From: Streptomyces lincolnensis
GTDB lineage: Bacteria; Actinomycetota; Actinomycetes; Streptomycetales; Streptomycetaceae
Reading direction: 5' to 3'
NCBI RefSeq assembly: GCF_001685355.1
Contig: NZ_CP016438.1
Span: 9,920,001-9,984,000 of the forward strand
Length of the DNA: 64,000 nt
The translations under genes were made by a program, and so were the position numbers. Position 1 is the stretch's first letter; each line of letters starts with the position of its first letter. Below, in pieces: positions 46,671 through 55,593 of the stretch. Under the pieces are notes generated by a model. The model saw nothing but the letters and a program-made list of their open reading frames with translations, ran no database searches and had not been told where the DNA came from.

Positions 46671-48461
46671 TCATCGGTAGCCGCGGGCCTGAAGCGTGTA
46701 CAGCTCCGCGTAGAGACCGCCGCGTCGCAGCAGTGCGGCGTGGTCCCCGGCTTCCGCTATCCGGCCGCCCTCGACCACGACGATGAGGTCGGCCATTCCC
46801 ACCGTGGAGAAACGGTGGGAAACCAGCAGCGTGATCCCGCCGTCGGCCGCCGACCTTTCGGCCTGCGCGGCATAACGCTGGAAAAGGGCGTGCTCCGCCT
46901 CGGCGTCGAGGGCGGCGGCCGGTTCGTCCAGAACCACCAGAAGCGGCCGGTCCCGCATGAACGCGCGGCCGAGCGCCAGTTTCTGCCACTGGCCGCCGGA
47001 GAGCTCCGCCCCGTTGGTGTAACTCCTGCCGAGCCGGGTGGCCAGACCCTCCGGCAACGCGTCGAGCACACCGGCCGCCCGCGCGCGTGCCAGAGCCGTC
47101 CGCACGGCCTCCTCGGAGCCGGCGCGGGGCAGATCGCCCACGCCGACGGCGTGCCGGACCGTGAACTCGTACCGGACGAAATCCTGGAACGCGGCCGCCG
47201 TGCGGGCCCGCCACGCCTCGGGCGGTATCCGCCGGAGATCGACGCCGTCCACGAGGATGCTGCCGGCGGTCGGCCGGTAGAGCCCGCACAGCAGCTTGAC
47301 GAGCGTCGACTTGCCCGCCCCGTTCTCGCCGACGACCGCGACCACGGATCCGGCCGGCAGGTGCAGGTCCGCGTCCCGCAGTGACGGCCTCGTGGCACCC
47401 GGGTACGCGAACGACAGCCCGCTCAGCGTGATGCCGTGCCGCAGCCGTCGCGGCACCGTCGCCGCAGGGGCCGCGGCGGGCGGCGGCTCCGGTTCGGGTG
47501 CCTGCCGCAGCTCCCGCATCCGCCGGTCCACCCCTGTCAGCCGCTGCAGTTCGGGCACCAGCGCCACGGTCTGCGCCACCTGCGTGTTGGCCTGCGCGGC
47601 GAGCAGGACCACCAGCACCACATCGCCCACCGACTGCCGGCCGGCGACCGCCTGCCGCAGCATCAGCAGCACCGCCCCCACATAGCAGGCGGCGAACACC
47701 AGCTGGCCAAGGCCCCGCAGTGCGGCGGCCCGGCGCTCCGCCCGCCACAGGATGCCACCGGCCCGCCCCCACAGCTCCGCGTGGCTGTCGCGCACCTCGT
47801 GGTCCAGCCGGTAGACGAGGAGTTCTTTCGCGGAGGAGGCGTCGGTCGCCAGGCGGACCAGATTGAGGGCGCGCCGGGTCGGTTCGGCAGCCCTGCTCCT
47901 GGCGTCGTCCGTGAGCCGTTCGGCGTGCCGCCCCGCCAGCAGCGGCGGTACGGCGGCCAGCGGGAGCAGGAGCAGCAGCGGGTGCAGCAGGGCGAGCACG
48001 ACGACCGTGAGCAGCAGCCCGCAGGCGAGACCGGCCAGGGACAGCAGCGCCTGCAACGTGTTGCGGGTCTGCCCGACCTCGCGTTCCAGCACCCCGAACA
48101 GGTCGGCGCGGCGCGGCGTCTCGTGGCTGTCCAGGCCGGCGGTCCCGTTGGCGAGGACGATCAGCTCGTCGCTGTAGTGCAGCATGTTCAGCTCGGCGAG
48201 CTCGAAGTACGCGATGTGTGCGAAGTGTCCGCAGGTGAGCGCGGCGATGAGCAGCACGGCGACCAGCACCCCCAGCGCCGTCGCCCGCCCCGCCGCGCCC
48301 TCCTGGGCCGCGTCGAACAGCCCGCGCAGCCCCAGCCCCGCCAGGGGCATCGCGACGCCGCCGGCCAGCATCAGCCCGAGCGCCGTCAGAGTCCTGGCAC
48401 GGCTGTGCCGCCAGCACATCCTCAGCAGGTCCGCGGACGCCCGGTACAGACCGCCGCTCAT
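46671..48461 (-). CDS. ABC exporter half-transporter 2
   Basis: 596 residues. An N-terminal membrane domain with about six hydrophobic segments, then an ATPase domain with Walker A VVGENGAGKST, Q-loop AAFQDFVRYEF, signature LSGGQWQK and Walker B LLVVLDEPAAALD, H-loop VSHRF. ATG 48461 overlaps the stop of ABC 1 (ATGA). The pair probably works as a heterodimer that exports the product. Confidence 0.9.
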   Translation of the reverse strand: MSGGLYRASADLLRMCWRHSRARTLTALGLMLAGGVAMPLAGLGLRGLFDAAQEGAAGRATALGVLVAVLLIAALTCGHFAHIAYFELAELNMLHYSDELIVLANGTAGLDSHETPRRADLFGVLEREVGQTRNTLQALLSLAGLACGLLLTVVVLALLHPLLLLLPLAAVPPLLAGRHAERLTDDARSRAAEPTRRALNLVRLATDASSAKELLVYRLDHEVRDSHAELWGRAGGILWRAERRAAALRGLGQLVFAACYVGAVLLMLRQAVAGRQSVGDVVLVVLLAAQANTQVAQTVALVPELQRLTGVDRRMRELRQAPEPEPPPAAAPAATVPRRLRHGITLSGLSFAYPGATRPSLRDADLHLPAGSVVAVVGENGAGKSTLVKLLCGLYRPTAGSILVDGVDLRRIPPEAWRARTAAAFQDFVRYEFTVRHAVGVGDLPRAGSEEAVRTALARARAAGVLDALPEGLATRLGRSYTNGAELSGGQWQKLALGRAFMRDRPLLVVLDEPAAALDAEAEHALFQRYAAQAERSAADGGITLLVSHRFSTVGMADLIVVVEGGRIAEAGDHAALLRRGGLYAELYTLQARGYR

Positions 48462-50353
48462 CAGCGTGCTCCCGGCAGGGCCGACGGGGGGCGCTCCTCG
48501 GCGAAACGGTATGCCTGGAGCCGGAACAGCCGCGCGTACTCGCCGTCCGCGCGCATCAGTTCGCCGTGCGAACCCTGCTCGCTCACCCTGCCGCCCGACA
48601 GGACGACGATGTGGTCGGCGTGCCGCACGGTGGCGAAGCGGTGGGAGATCAGCACCGTGGTCACCCCGGGGCGGACGAACTCCTGGTAGAACCGGGCTTC
48701 GGCGCGCACGTCCAGACTGGCGGTGGGCTCGTCGAGGACGAGGACCCCGGCGCCGTGCCGCAGCCGGAACAGGGCGCGGGCCAGCGCGACCCGCTGCCAC
48801 TGCCCGCCGGACAGCTCGGTGCCGCCGGTCAGATGCCCGGCCAGCGGAGTGCCGAAGCCGGCGGGCAGCGCCTCCAGTACGTCCGCCACACCGGCTTCGG
48901 CCGCCGCGGTACGGATCTCCCCCCGTGCCCCGGCGGCGTCCTTGCGGTGCACGGCGCCGTAGCCCACGTTGTCGAAGGCGTCGGCCTCGTACCGGTTGAA
49001 GTCCTGGAAGACGACCGCGATCCGGGACCGCCAGAGCTCCGCCGGACAGTGCCCGAGCGGCGTGCCGTCCACGGTGATCCGGCCCTCGTCGGGCTCGTAC
49101 AGCCGGGTGAGCAGCTTGATCAGCGTGGTCTTCCCGGCGCCGTTGGCGCCGACGATCGCCGTGCACTTCCCGGCCTCGATCCTGAAGTCGAGGCCCTCGA
49201 AGACGCGTCGCTCCCGGCCGGGGTAGCCGAAGGAGACCTTGGAGAAGGCGATCTCCCGCCGGGGGGCGGGCGGCGGCGTCCGCGAGGTCTCCGGGGTGTC
49301 CGGCTGTGCCGGGTGACGGGCCACTCCCTCCTCGAACGCGGTCAGCGCGTCGTGGGCGTTCATCCCGAGGATCGTCTGCATGTCGGACTCCGGATAGAAC
49401 TCACCGAGCCGGACGCCGATCAGAACGGCCTGTGCCGCCAGCGCCAGCCCGGTGAGCGTGGCCCCGCCCGCCCCGGCCGCCGCCAGCACCGCTGCCGTGA
49501 TCACCAGGCCGAGGACGGTGTACCGCAGATGGGGCCACAGCAGCAGCCGGCGGCGCTCCGCCCAGGCCGGTGCCATCCACTCCAGGGCCACCGCCCGGTG
49601 CCGGTCGCGCAGCCAGCCGGCCAGCCCGAAGATCCGGATCTCCTTGCCCGCCGCGGCGCGTGTGGCCAGATCCCGCAGATAGCGTTCTTCCCGTCGGCGC
49701 CCCACGAGTGACGACCAACTCGCCATGTGGCCCCGCAGGCCGCGGCGGAGCGAGCGGCGCATCGCCAGCACGGCGACGCAGACCGCGAGCCCGGCGAGCC
49801 AGGAGAAGCAGAACCCGATGACCCCCACGCAGCCCGCCAGCTGCACCCACCGCGCCAGCAGATGCAGCAGACCGGCGCACGCCTTCCCGGGGCTGTCCGC
49901 GCCGGTCTCCAGCTCCCGCCGCGCCTCGCTGAGCCGCTCCAGCAGCCGGGGGTCCTCCAGCGGACCGATGCCCGGTCCGCGCAGTGAGGCCGCGATGACC
50001 CGGTCGAAGAGCGCCCCGTCCACCCGTCTCGCGACGAGCTCACCCAGCGCCCCCTGCCACGGGGCGAGCACCTGCTGCGCGGTGAACGCGGCGGACGCCA
50101 CCGCGAACGCCGTCAGCACTCCCGACCACCGGGCCGAGCCGGTGCCCGCCGCCAGCGCGCCGGGCACCCGGCCCACCATCACACTGCTGCTGACCACGAA
50201 CACCACGGGCAGTACGCCCAGCAGCACGTCGCAGGCGATCGTCGACGCCACCGGACCGCGTCCGGCCGCGGGCAGCAGCCCTGCGATCTGCCACAGCCCG
50301 GTCCGCTGCGCGGGGGACGCCGCCCGGCCGGAGCCGGTCAGGCGTTGCCCCAT
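48461..50353 (-). CDS. ABC exporter half-transporter 1
   Basis: 630 residues. Membrane domain (about 30-345), then an ATPase domain with Walker A IVGANGAGKTT, Q-loop VVFQDFNRYEAD, signature LSGGQWQRVALARALF, Walker B VLVLDEPTASLD and SHRF. The shared unusual QDF(N/V)RYE element shows that both halves come from one duplication. ATG 50353 follows CGGAGG. It starts 18 nt after the thymidine phosphorylase stop, so it lies in one operon with sugar and cyclitol genes. Confidence 0.9.
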   Translation of the reverse strand: MGQRLTGSGRAASPAQRTGLWQIAGLLPAAGRGPVASTIACDVLLGVLPVVFVVSSSVMVGRVPGALAAGTGSARWSGVLTAFAVASAAFTAQQVLAPWQGALGELVARRVDGALFDRVIAASLRGPGIGPLEDPRLLERLSEARRELETGADSPGKACAGLLHLLARWVQLAGCVGVIGFCFSWLAGLAVCVAVLAMRRSLRRGLRGHMASWSSLVGRRREERYLRDLATRAAAGKEIRIFGLAGWLRDRHRAVALEWMAPAWAERRRLLLWPHLRYTVLGLVITAAVLAAAGAGGATLTGLALAAQAVLIGVRLGEFYPESDMQTILGMNAHDALTAFEEGVARHPAQPDTPETSRTPPPAPRREIAFSKVSFGYPGRERRVFEGLDFRIEAGKCTAIVGANGAGKTTLIKLLTRLYEPDEGRITVDGTPLGHCPAELWRSRIAVVFQDFNRYEADAFDNVGYGAVHRKDAAGARGEIRTAAAEAGVADVLEALPAGFGTPLAGHLTGGTELSGGQWQRVALARALFRLRHGAGVLVLDEPTASLDVRAEARFYQEFVRPGVTTVLISHRFATVRHADHIVVLSGGRVSEQGSHGELMRADGEYARLFRLQAYRFAEERPPSALPGAR

Positions 50354-50371
50354 CGGGCACCTCCGCACATC

Positions 50372-51730
50372 TCAGGCCGCTCCCGGCTCGAAGACCCGCT
50401 GTACGGTCGCCGGCGCGTCGACCGCCGTGTCACCGAGCCGGAACGCCGACTCCACCAGCGACCGGGCGGCGGCGACGTCACCGCCGTCGTAGCACAGCTC
50501 CGCCAGGACATCGCCCTGGTCGACGCGGTCCCCGACCCGGCGTCGCAGCAGCACACCGGCGCCGTGGTCCAGGGGCGCGTCGTACGTCAGCCGCCCCGCC
50601 CCGAGCAGCAGGCTCGCGTTGCCCACGGACCGGGGCTCGATCGCGGTGACCCAGCCCGACTCGGGCGCCGTGATCGTCAGCCGCCGCCCTGCGGACGGCA
50701 GCCGCTCCGCCTCCAGCGCGGCGGCGTCCGCCCCCTGCGCGACCGCCCATCGCACGAACGTCTCGTACGCCGTCCCCTCGTCGAGGACCCGGTCGATCCG
50801 GGCCATGGCCTGCTTGTCGGTGAGCGCGGCGTCGACGCTCTGCAGCATCAGCCGGCAGACCGCCGCGCACAGGTCCCACAGTCCGGGGACGCGCTCCCCG
50901 CGGAGTACGGCCAGCGCCTGGCGGATCTCCAGCGCGTTGCCCACCGCGGGCCCGAGCGGCTGGCTCATGTCGCTGAGCACGGCCCGCGCGTTCAGTCCGA
51001 ACTCGGCGGCCAGGCCGAGCATCGTTCGGACCAGCTCGGTCGCACGATCCTGTTCCGTGATCAGTGCTCCGGCGCCCGTCTTGACGTCGAGGACCAGCCC
51101 GTCGGCCCCCACAGCGGACTTCTTGCTGATGATGCTGGCCGCGATCAGCGGAATGCTCTCCACGGTGCCGGTGACATCGCGCAGCGCGTACGTGGCGCCG
51201 TCGCCCGGTGTCAGATCGGCGCTCTGGCCGGTGAGGACCATGCCGACGGAGGTGAGCGTCGGCACGATCTCCTCGATCGGGATCGTGGTCCGAAGCCCCT
51301 TGATCGACTCCAGTTTGTCGAGCGTGCCCCCGGTGAAGCCGAGGGCCCGGCCGGTCATCTTCGCCACCGGGACCCCGCACGCCGCGACCACCGGCACCAC
51401 GATCAGCGTGGTGGTGTCCCCCACGCCGCCCGTACTGTGCTTGTCCACGACAGGGCCGTCCACCCGGCTCAGGTCCAGCCGGCCGCCGCCGATGGTGTGG
51501 GCCCGCGTCAGGGCCGCCAGTTCCGCCGTGGACAGCCCGCGGCAGGCGACCGTCGCGAGCCAGGCCGCCATCTGGTAGTCCGGGATCCGGCCGTGGACGT
51601 AGTCCGTGACGATGCCCTCGATCTCCCCGGAGTCCAGGACCGCTCCGGCGCGTTTGCGGGTGGTCGACCCGATGACCCGGCCGGATGCCGCGGTGTCGCT
51701 GAGGCCACCGGCCGGCGGGACGGGACTCAT
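50372..51730 (-). CDS. deoA: Thymidine/pyrimidine-nucleoside phosphorylase
   Basis: 452 residues, normal length. Signature VDKHSTGGVGDTTTL (phosphate-binding) and KMTGRALGFTGGTLDKLES; C-terminal sandwich-barrel-hybrid domain (AIEPRSVGNASLLLGAG). It splits pyrimidine nucleosides with phosphate, giving (2-deoxy)ribose-1-phosphate and free base. Housekeeping copies normally sit with cdd/deo genes; here it is coupled by ATGA to a DegT aminotransferase and followed by exporters. That suggests a pentose-1-phosphate or nucleoside step for the product. ATG 51730 follows AAGGAG. Confidence 0.9.
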   Translation of the reverse strand: MSPVPPAGGLSDTAASGRVIGSTTRKRAGAVLDSGEIEGIVTDYVHGRIPDYQMAAWLATVACRGLSTAELAALTRAHTIGGGRLDLSRVDGPVVDKHSTGGVGDTTTLIVVPVVAACGVPVAKMTGRALGFTGGTLDKLESIKGLRTTIPIEEIVPTLTSVGMVLTGQSADLTPGDGATYALRDVTGTVESIPLIAASIISKKSAVGADGLVLDVKTGAGALITEQDRATELVRTMLGLAAEFGLNARAVLSDMSQPLGPAVGNALEIRQALAVLRGERVPGLWDLCAAVCRLMLQSVDAALTDKQAMARIDRVLDEGTAYETFVRWAVAQGADAAALEAERLPSAGRRLTITAPESGWVTAIEPRSVGNASLLLGAGRLTYDAPLDHGAGVLLRRRVGDRVDQGDVLAELCYDGGDVAAARSLVESAFRLGDTAVDAPATVQRVFEPGAA

Positions 51731-53004
51731 CCGGACTCCTTGTGCGCTCCGGACGCCAGATGGGCTGCGACCTTGTCGACGACGGCCCGTACGGCGGCCA
51801 GATACCGCTCGTCCTCCTCCTCGAAGCCCGCCGGGGCACAGGGAACCGAAATCTTGAAGGTGCGCGCCGCGAGGCGCTCGGCCACCGGGAACTCCGTCCG
51901 CACACAGGCCCGGTCGTACGTGGTCACCGGAGACATCGGATGACGGAACAGATGCAGCGTGTGCAGCGGCGACGTCGCCTTCGGGATGTCGACGTCGTCC
52001 AGCCCCTCGGCGTTGCATGCCGCCACCAGCCGGTCCCGGCCGCCCGGAACCCGGTCCGGATCGACGTCGAAGAGCAGCGCGTAGTGGGCCGATGTCCGCT
52101 CCGGCGTCGACAGTGTCAGCGGCGTGATCCCCTCGATCCGAGTGAAAAGCCCCGCGATCTCCTCCGCGAACGCCTGCTTTCCCTTGATCCAGGACGGCAG
52201 TTCGGCGATCTGGCCCACGGCGAAGGCGACGCCCAGCGGATGCGCCCGGTACTTGAGGCCCAGACCGGTCACGGAGTACGGATAGAGCGGCCCCTGGGGA
52301 TCCATCTCCTTCATCGCCCGTTTGTTGAAGTGCCCCAGCAGCTGCGCCCGGTCGTACACCTCCCGGCTGCGGGTGGCCAGTACGCCGCCCTCGCCGGCTG
52401 CGACGAGCTTCTGGGTCTGCAGACTCCAGGCCGCGGCCGCGCCGAAGGTGCCCACCGGGCGCCCGCGGTAGGTCGCGCCGTGCGCGTGGGAGCAGTCCTC
52501 GACCAGCGCAAGCCCGTGCTCCTCGGCGAAGGCCACAATGACGTCCATGTCACACGGCAGACCCCACATATGCGTGATGACGACCGCTTTCGTGCGCTCG
52601 GTCACCAGCCCGGCCGCAGCCTCTGGGTCGAACGAGCCGTCGGACCGGCAGTCGGCCAGCACCGGCAGCGCGCCCAGCTGGAACAGCGACGCGGAGGTGG
52701 CGAAGAAGGTGTACGACGGGCAGAGAACCTCGTCGCCCGGACCGAGACCGATGCCGTAGAACGCCGAATGCAGCGCGGCGGTACCGGAGTTGGTCACCAG
52801 ACTGTACGGAAGGTCATGAGCGGCCGACCAGGCGTCCTCGAACTCCGCCACCACACCGGAGCGGTCGTACAGCGACAGCCTGCCGCTCTCCAGCTGCTTC
52901 AGAACGCGCTCAGACCACTCCGATCGCCGCTTCGGCCATGGATACGCCGTCGGCCGGCTCAGTACCGGCCGTCCCCCGTCGATGGCCAGATCCGAAACGG
53001 GCAT
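51727..53004 (-). CDS. DegT/DnrJ/StrS-family sugar or cyclitol aminotransferase
   Basis: 425 residues. PLP lysine at 199 in SLQTQKLVAAGEGG; VTNSGTAALHSAFYG, CPSYTFFATSA and VEDCSHAHGATY are typical. The start shares SDLAIDGGRPV with the DOI aminotransferase at 26484-27809, but the WPEWPQ/WAIS block is absent, so it is a different subgroup. It would aminate a keto-sugar or the oxidised cyclitol, and could install the second amino group. Its N-terminal 95 nt overlap the end of the Gfo/Idh gene. ATG 53004 follows GAGGAG. Confidence 0.88.
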   Translation of the reverse strand: MPVSDLAIDGGRPVLSRPTAYPWPKRRSEWSERVLKQLESGRLSLYDRSGVVAEFEDAWSAAHDLPYSLVTNSGTAALHSAFYGIGLGPGDEVLCPSYTFFATSASLFQLGALPVLADCRSDGSFDPEAAAGLVTERTKAVVITHMWGLPCDMDVIVAFAEEHGLALVEDCSHAHGATYRGRPVGTFGAAAAWSLQTQKLVAAGEGGVLATRSREVYDRAQLLGHFNKRAMKEMDPQGPLYPYSVTGLGLKYRAHPLGVAFAVGQIAELPSWIKGKQAFAEEIAGLFTRIEGITPLTLSTPERTSAHYALLFDVDPDRVPGGRDRLVAACNAEGLDDVDIPKATSPLHTLHLFRHPMSPVTTYDRACVRTEFPVAERLAARTFKISVPCAPAGFEEEDERYLAAVRAVVDKVAAHLASGAHKESG

Positions 53005-54034
53005 CCTGGGTCTCCTCGTGCAGCGGTCGTACGGAGGTCTGCTGGGAAATGGAGCGGTAGAGCGACTCGATGGTGGCGGTGACGCGTACACCGTCCTGCA
53101 CCTCGCGTTCGGTGACGTCCGGGTCGGAGAGATGGTCGAGCGTGTTCACGAGCACGCCGGACGCCGAATCCCAGGAACGTTCGCCGGCCACCCGCTCGAC
53201 CGGACGGTTCGAGCGATCGAACCGCGTGAGACGGTCCCGGGTGAGCTCGATGTGCCCGCCGGATCCGTAGACGCGTATCAACTCGCTCTTCTCGGACTCA
53301 CAGAGCGACAGGCGGAGTACTCCGGTGACACCGTTCGGATAGGTCAGTGTCGACAGTGTGGTTTCTTCGACGTCGTAGGCGGCGTCCGGATTCAGCTTGG
53401 GCGCCGCACTCGCGTAGACGAGTGACGGCATTCCGAAGAACCAGTGGAGCAGATCGATGATGTGGTAGCCCATGTCGATGATGGCCCCGCCGCCGGAGGT
53501 TCTCGTCTCGGCCCGCCAGCCGGCCTGGTAGGCATCGGTACTGAGCTGGTAGGTGGCGTCGAAGTGCCTGATGGCACCGATCCGTCCCAGCGCGTCCTTC
53601 GCCCGCAGGTACAGCGGGTGATGACGCCGCTGGACACAGAGCCTCAGGTGGCCGTCGTGTTCCCGGACGGCCGCGGCGAGGTCGCGGGCCTCCGCCGGTG
53701 ACAGGGCGAAGGGTTTCTCCTTCAGCACGGGGATGCCGCGGCGGCACAGCTCCAGAGTGATGTCGTGGTGGGTGTGGTGCGGCGTGGCGACGATGACGAG
53801 GCCGGGGTCCACGGCGTCCAGCAAGGATGCGTGATCGGGGAAGAACCGCGGACGGGGGACGTGTCCGTTCCTGGCGAGTGCCTGGATCAGACGCGCTTCC
53901 GCTGCCGGGTCCACATCGCATGCCGCGACCAGCTCGATGCGCGACGACAGGCCGGCGAGGGCGGGTACGTAGTCGTCCAGGGTCCTGCGGCCGACACCGA
54001 TGACCGCACAGCGAATGACAGGTAAGCCTGGCAA
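52910..54034 (-). CDS. Gfo/Idh/MocA-family oxidoreductase 2
   Basis: 374 residues from TTG 54034 (AAAGGG upstream; no ATG or GTG suits the Rossmann motif CAVIGVG). The EKP motif is LKEKPFAL, and GGGAIIDMGYHIIDLL lies in the C-terminal sheet. A pair of Gfo/Idh dehydrogenase and DegT aminotransferase is a standard way to turn a hydroxyl into an amine on a sugar or inositol. Codon 4 (54023-54025) is TTA, so the whole operon from here to the exporters may need bldA for its first gene. The last ~30 codons overlap the DegT gene, which is unusually long. Confidence 0.85.
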   Translation of the reverse strand: MPGLPVIRCAVIGVGRRTLDDYVPALAGLSSRIELVAACDVDPAAEARLIQALARNGHVPRPRFFPDHASLLDAVDPGLVIVATPHHTHHDITLELCRRGIPVLKEKPFALSPAEARDLAAAVREHDGHLRLCVQRRHHPLYLRAKDALGRIGAIRHFDATYQLSTDAYQAGWRAETRTSGGGAIIDMGYHIIDLLHWFFGMPSLVYASAAPKLNPDAAYDVEETTLSTLTYPNGVTGVLRLSLCESEKSELIRVYGSGGHIELTRDRLTRFDRSNRPVERVAGERSWDSASGVLVNTLDHLSDPDVTEREVQDGVRVTATIESLYRSISQQTSVRPLHEETQDARFGSGHRRGTAGTEPADGVSMAEAAIGVV

Positions 54035-55355
54035 GTTGACCGACCCTTTCCAGCGGCTCCTACGGATTTACGGGGACTCTTCAGCCGGTGAGCCGGAGCG
54101 GACGGGGCGGCCGGGACCTGGCCCGCTTCGGTCAGCCGGAGGCGGCGACGGTGGAGAGGACGGCGATGCCGTCCTTGAGACGGGCGGCTTCCTTTCCCGC
54201 CGATCCGGTGGGGGAGGAGAAGGCCGGAGAAGCCGGGCTCGTCGCCGGACGCCCCGACGGGGGTGCCCGATGTCCGGCCCACCCGGGCCCGCCCCTCCTG
54301 GTGGGCCACCCTCACGGCCGCATGACGGTGGCAGTGGCCTCCGGTTCGTCCGCACGCGCGACCGGCATCCTCACCGTGGTGCGGATGGCTGACGAAGGCC
54401 GGTCCCGGGCGCTTTTCGCCGTGTGCGTGACCTGGGTCATCTCTGGTTCCCTTCTCACGGAACGGTGTCGCGTACATCTCGTGCGTGAGTGAACTCATGC
54501 CGGGCAGGCGGCAGCCGCACCGCGGCCGGTCCGTCCCGGCGGTCACCGGGTGGAGGTACACGTGAGTGCGAGACGGCAGGAGCCGCCGTGCGCCGACGGA
54601 ACGGGCGTATCCGGCCCCGAGGCGAACTGCGCCATCGGCCGGTCCGGTCGGGGCGCACGCCGGCACACACCAGGACTGCTGAGAGATCGCCCGGTGCGGG
54701 CCGGTCCGGTGCCGACGCGTGAGGGTGACGGTCAGGGACAACGGGCGGACGCGCCTCTGAGGCGTGGCGTCGCTCTGGTGACAACCGGTGTCAGGGGACA
54801 TCGGGCCCGTGCCCGGCGTGTACGGAAACCCACGGTGACGAGATGATCGGGATGTTCTGGAACGGCCATCACAGCGCTCAATTCCCCGTAGACAACACCA
54901 GGGCGACGATGCGTCAGCACGCCGACCTCGATACGGACGCAGAACATGCTGCTCCCCGCCACCTCCGGCCCGGGAGCGCTCCCAATGAGCCTGGCATGGT
55001 CATGTTCCCGCGTCAACAGATCATGGGCAAGCCTCTGCCCGGACACCCCGGTGGGCAAGGCCCCGAACCCGGAACATCCCCGGACGCAGACCTTTTCAGC
55101 GCAGATGTGACGTGTCGTCGAAACGCGCATGGACGCCCTTGCTCCGGTGCAGGGACGCCTGAGAAAGACGCCGGGGCCGGTTGCATGGCAGGCAGCGACC
55201 CGCCGGACGCTCCGAGCCGCCCTTGGTACCGGGAGATCGGGTCGTCCCTGACCTGGGCCGTCCGCCGTGCCATGTCGGCGAAGCTCTCCGCGCTCCCGGT
55301 GGACGCCGTCCGGGTCGACGCGTACCACGACCACGCAGCCCGGTCCTCGGGGAGC
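54035..55355. other. 1.3-kb region without a confident gene
   Basis: Codon bias is irregular and both strands are interrupted. One small minus-strand ORF (54312-54440, 42 residues, MTQVTHTAKSARDR...) has GAGAAGGG upstream and could be real, but matches nothing I recognise. A further minus-strand fragment near 54130-54210 reads KEAARLKDGIAVLSTVAASG before a stop. The region looks like decayed sequence next to the broken glycosyltransferase. Confidence 0.35.
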
Positions 55356-55593
55356 CGGTGCGACGACCGGGCCGGCGAGACGGCCGTTGGCCGTGACGTG
55401 ATCGAGCAGGGAGCCCTCGACGTAGTCGTACCCGGGGCGCTCGCAGTACGCGACGACCTCGGCCGGCGGCCGGTTGTGGACGTGGAACTCGTCCAGATCG
55501 GCGATGCCCCGTCAGTCGTCGGGGCGGGTGGCCACCACCTTCCGGACGAGCGCGGCGTCAGGGCGGTGTGACGGACACGAAGCGGATGGTCAC
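55356..55593 (-). pseudogene. Broken copy of the DLDEF glycosyltransferase
   Basis: The minus strand starts GTG-ACC-ATC (VTIRFVSV), overlapping the FkbM stop (GTGA). It then jumps, in a shifted frame, to AALVRKVVATRPDD, an in-frame TGA (55512-55514), GIADLDEFHVHN, EVVAYCERPGYDYVEGS and LLDHVTANGRLAGP. These blocks match, in order, the intact protein at 44767-45666 (VTLRFVSV, AALIRKEM, ADLDEFHVYD, VEGAFLDRVSADGRLAGP). About 65 codons are missing after VSV, and the match fades after 55356. A dead sister gene that was once co-translated with FkbM. Confidence 0.75.

Noticed and set aside
54843..55571. Plus-strand open frame of 242 codons near the cluster's right end
   Set aside because: Its second half is antisense to the broken DLDEF glycosyltransferase and the first half has no recognisable protein pattern or SD.
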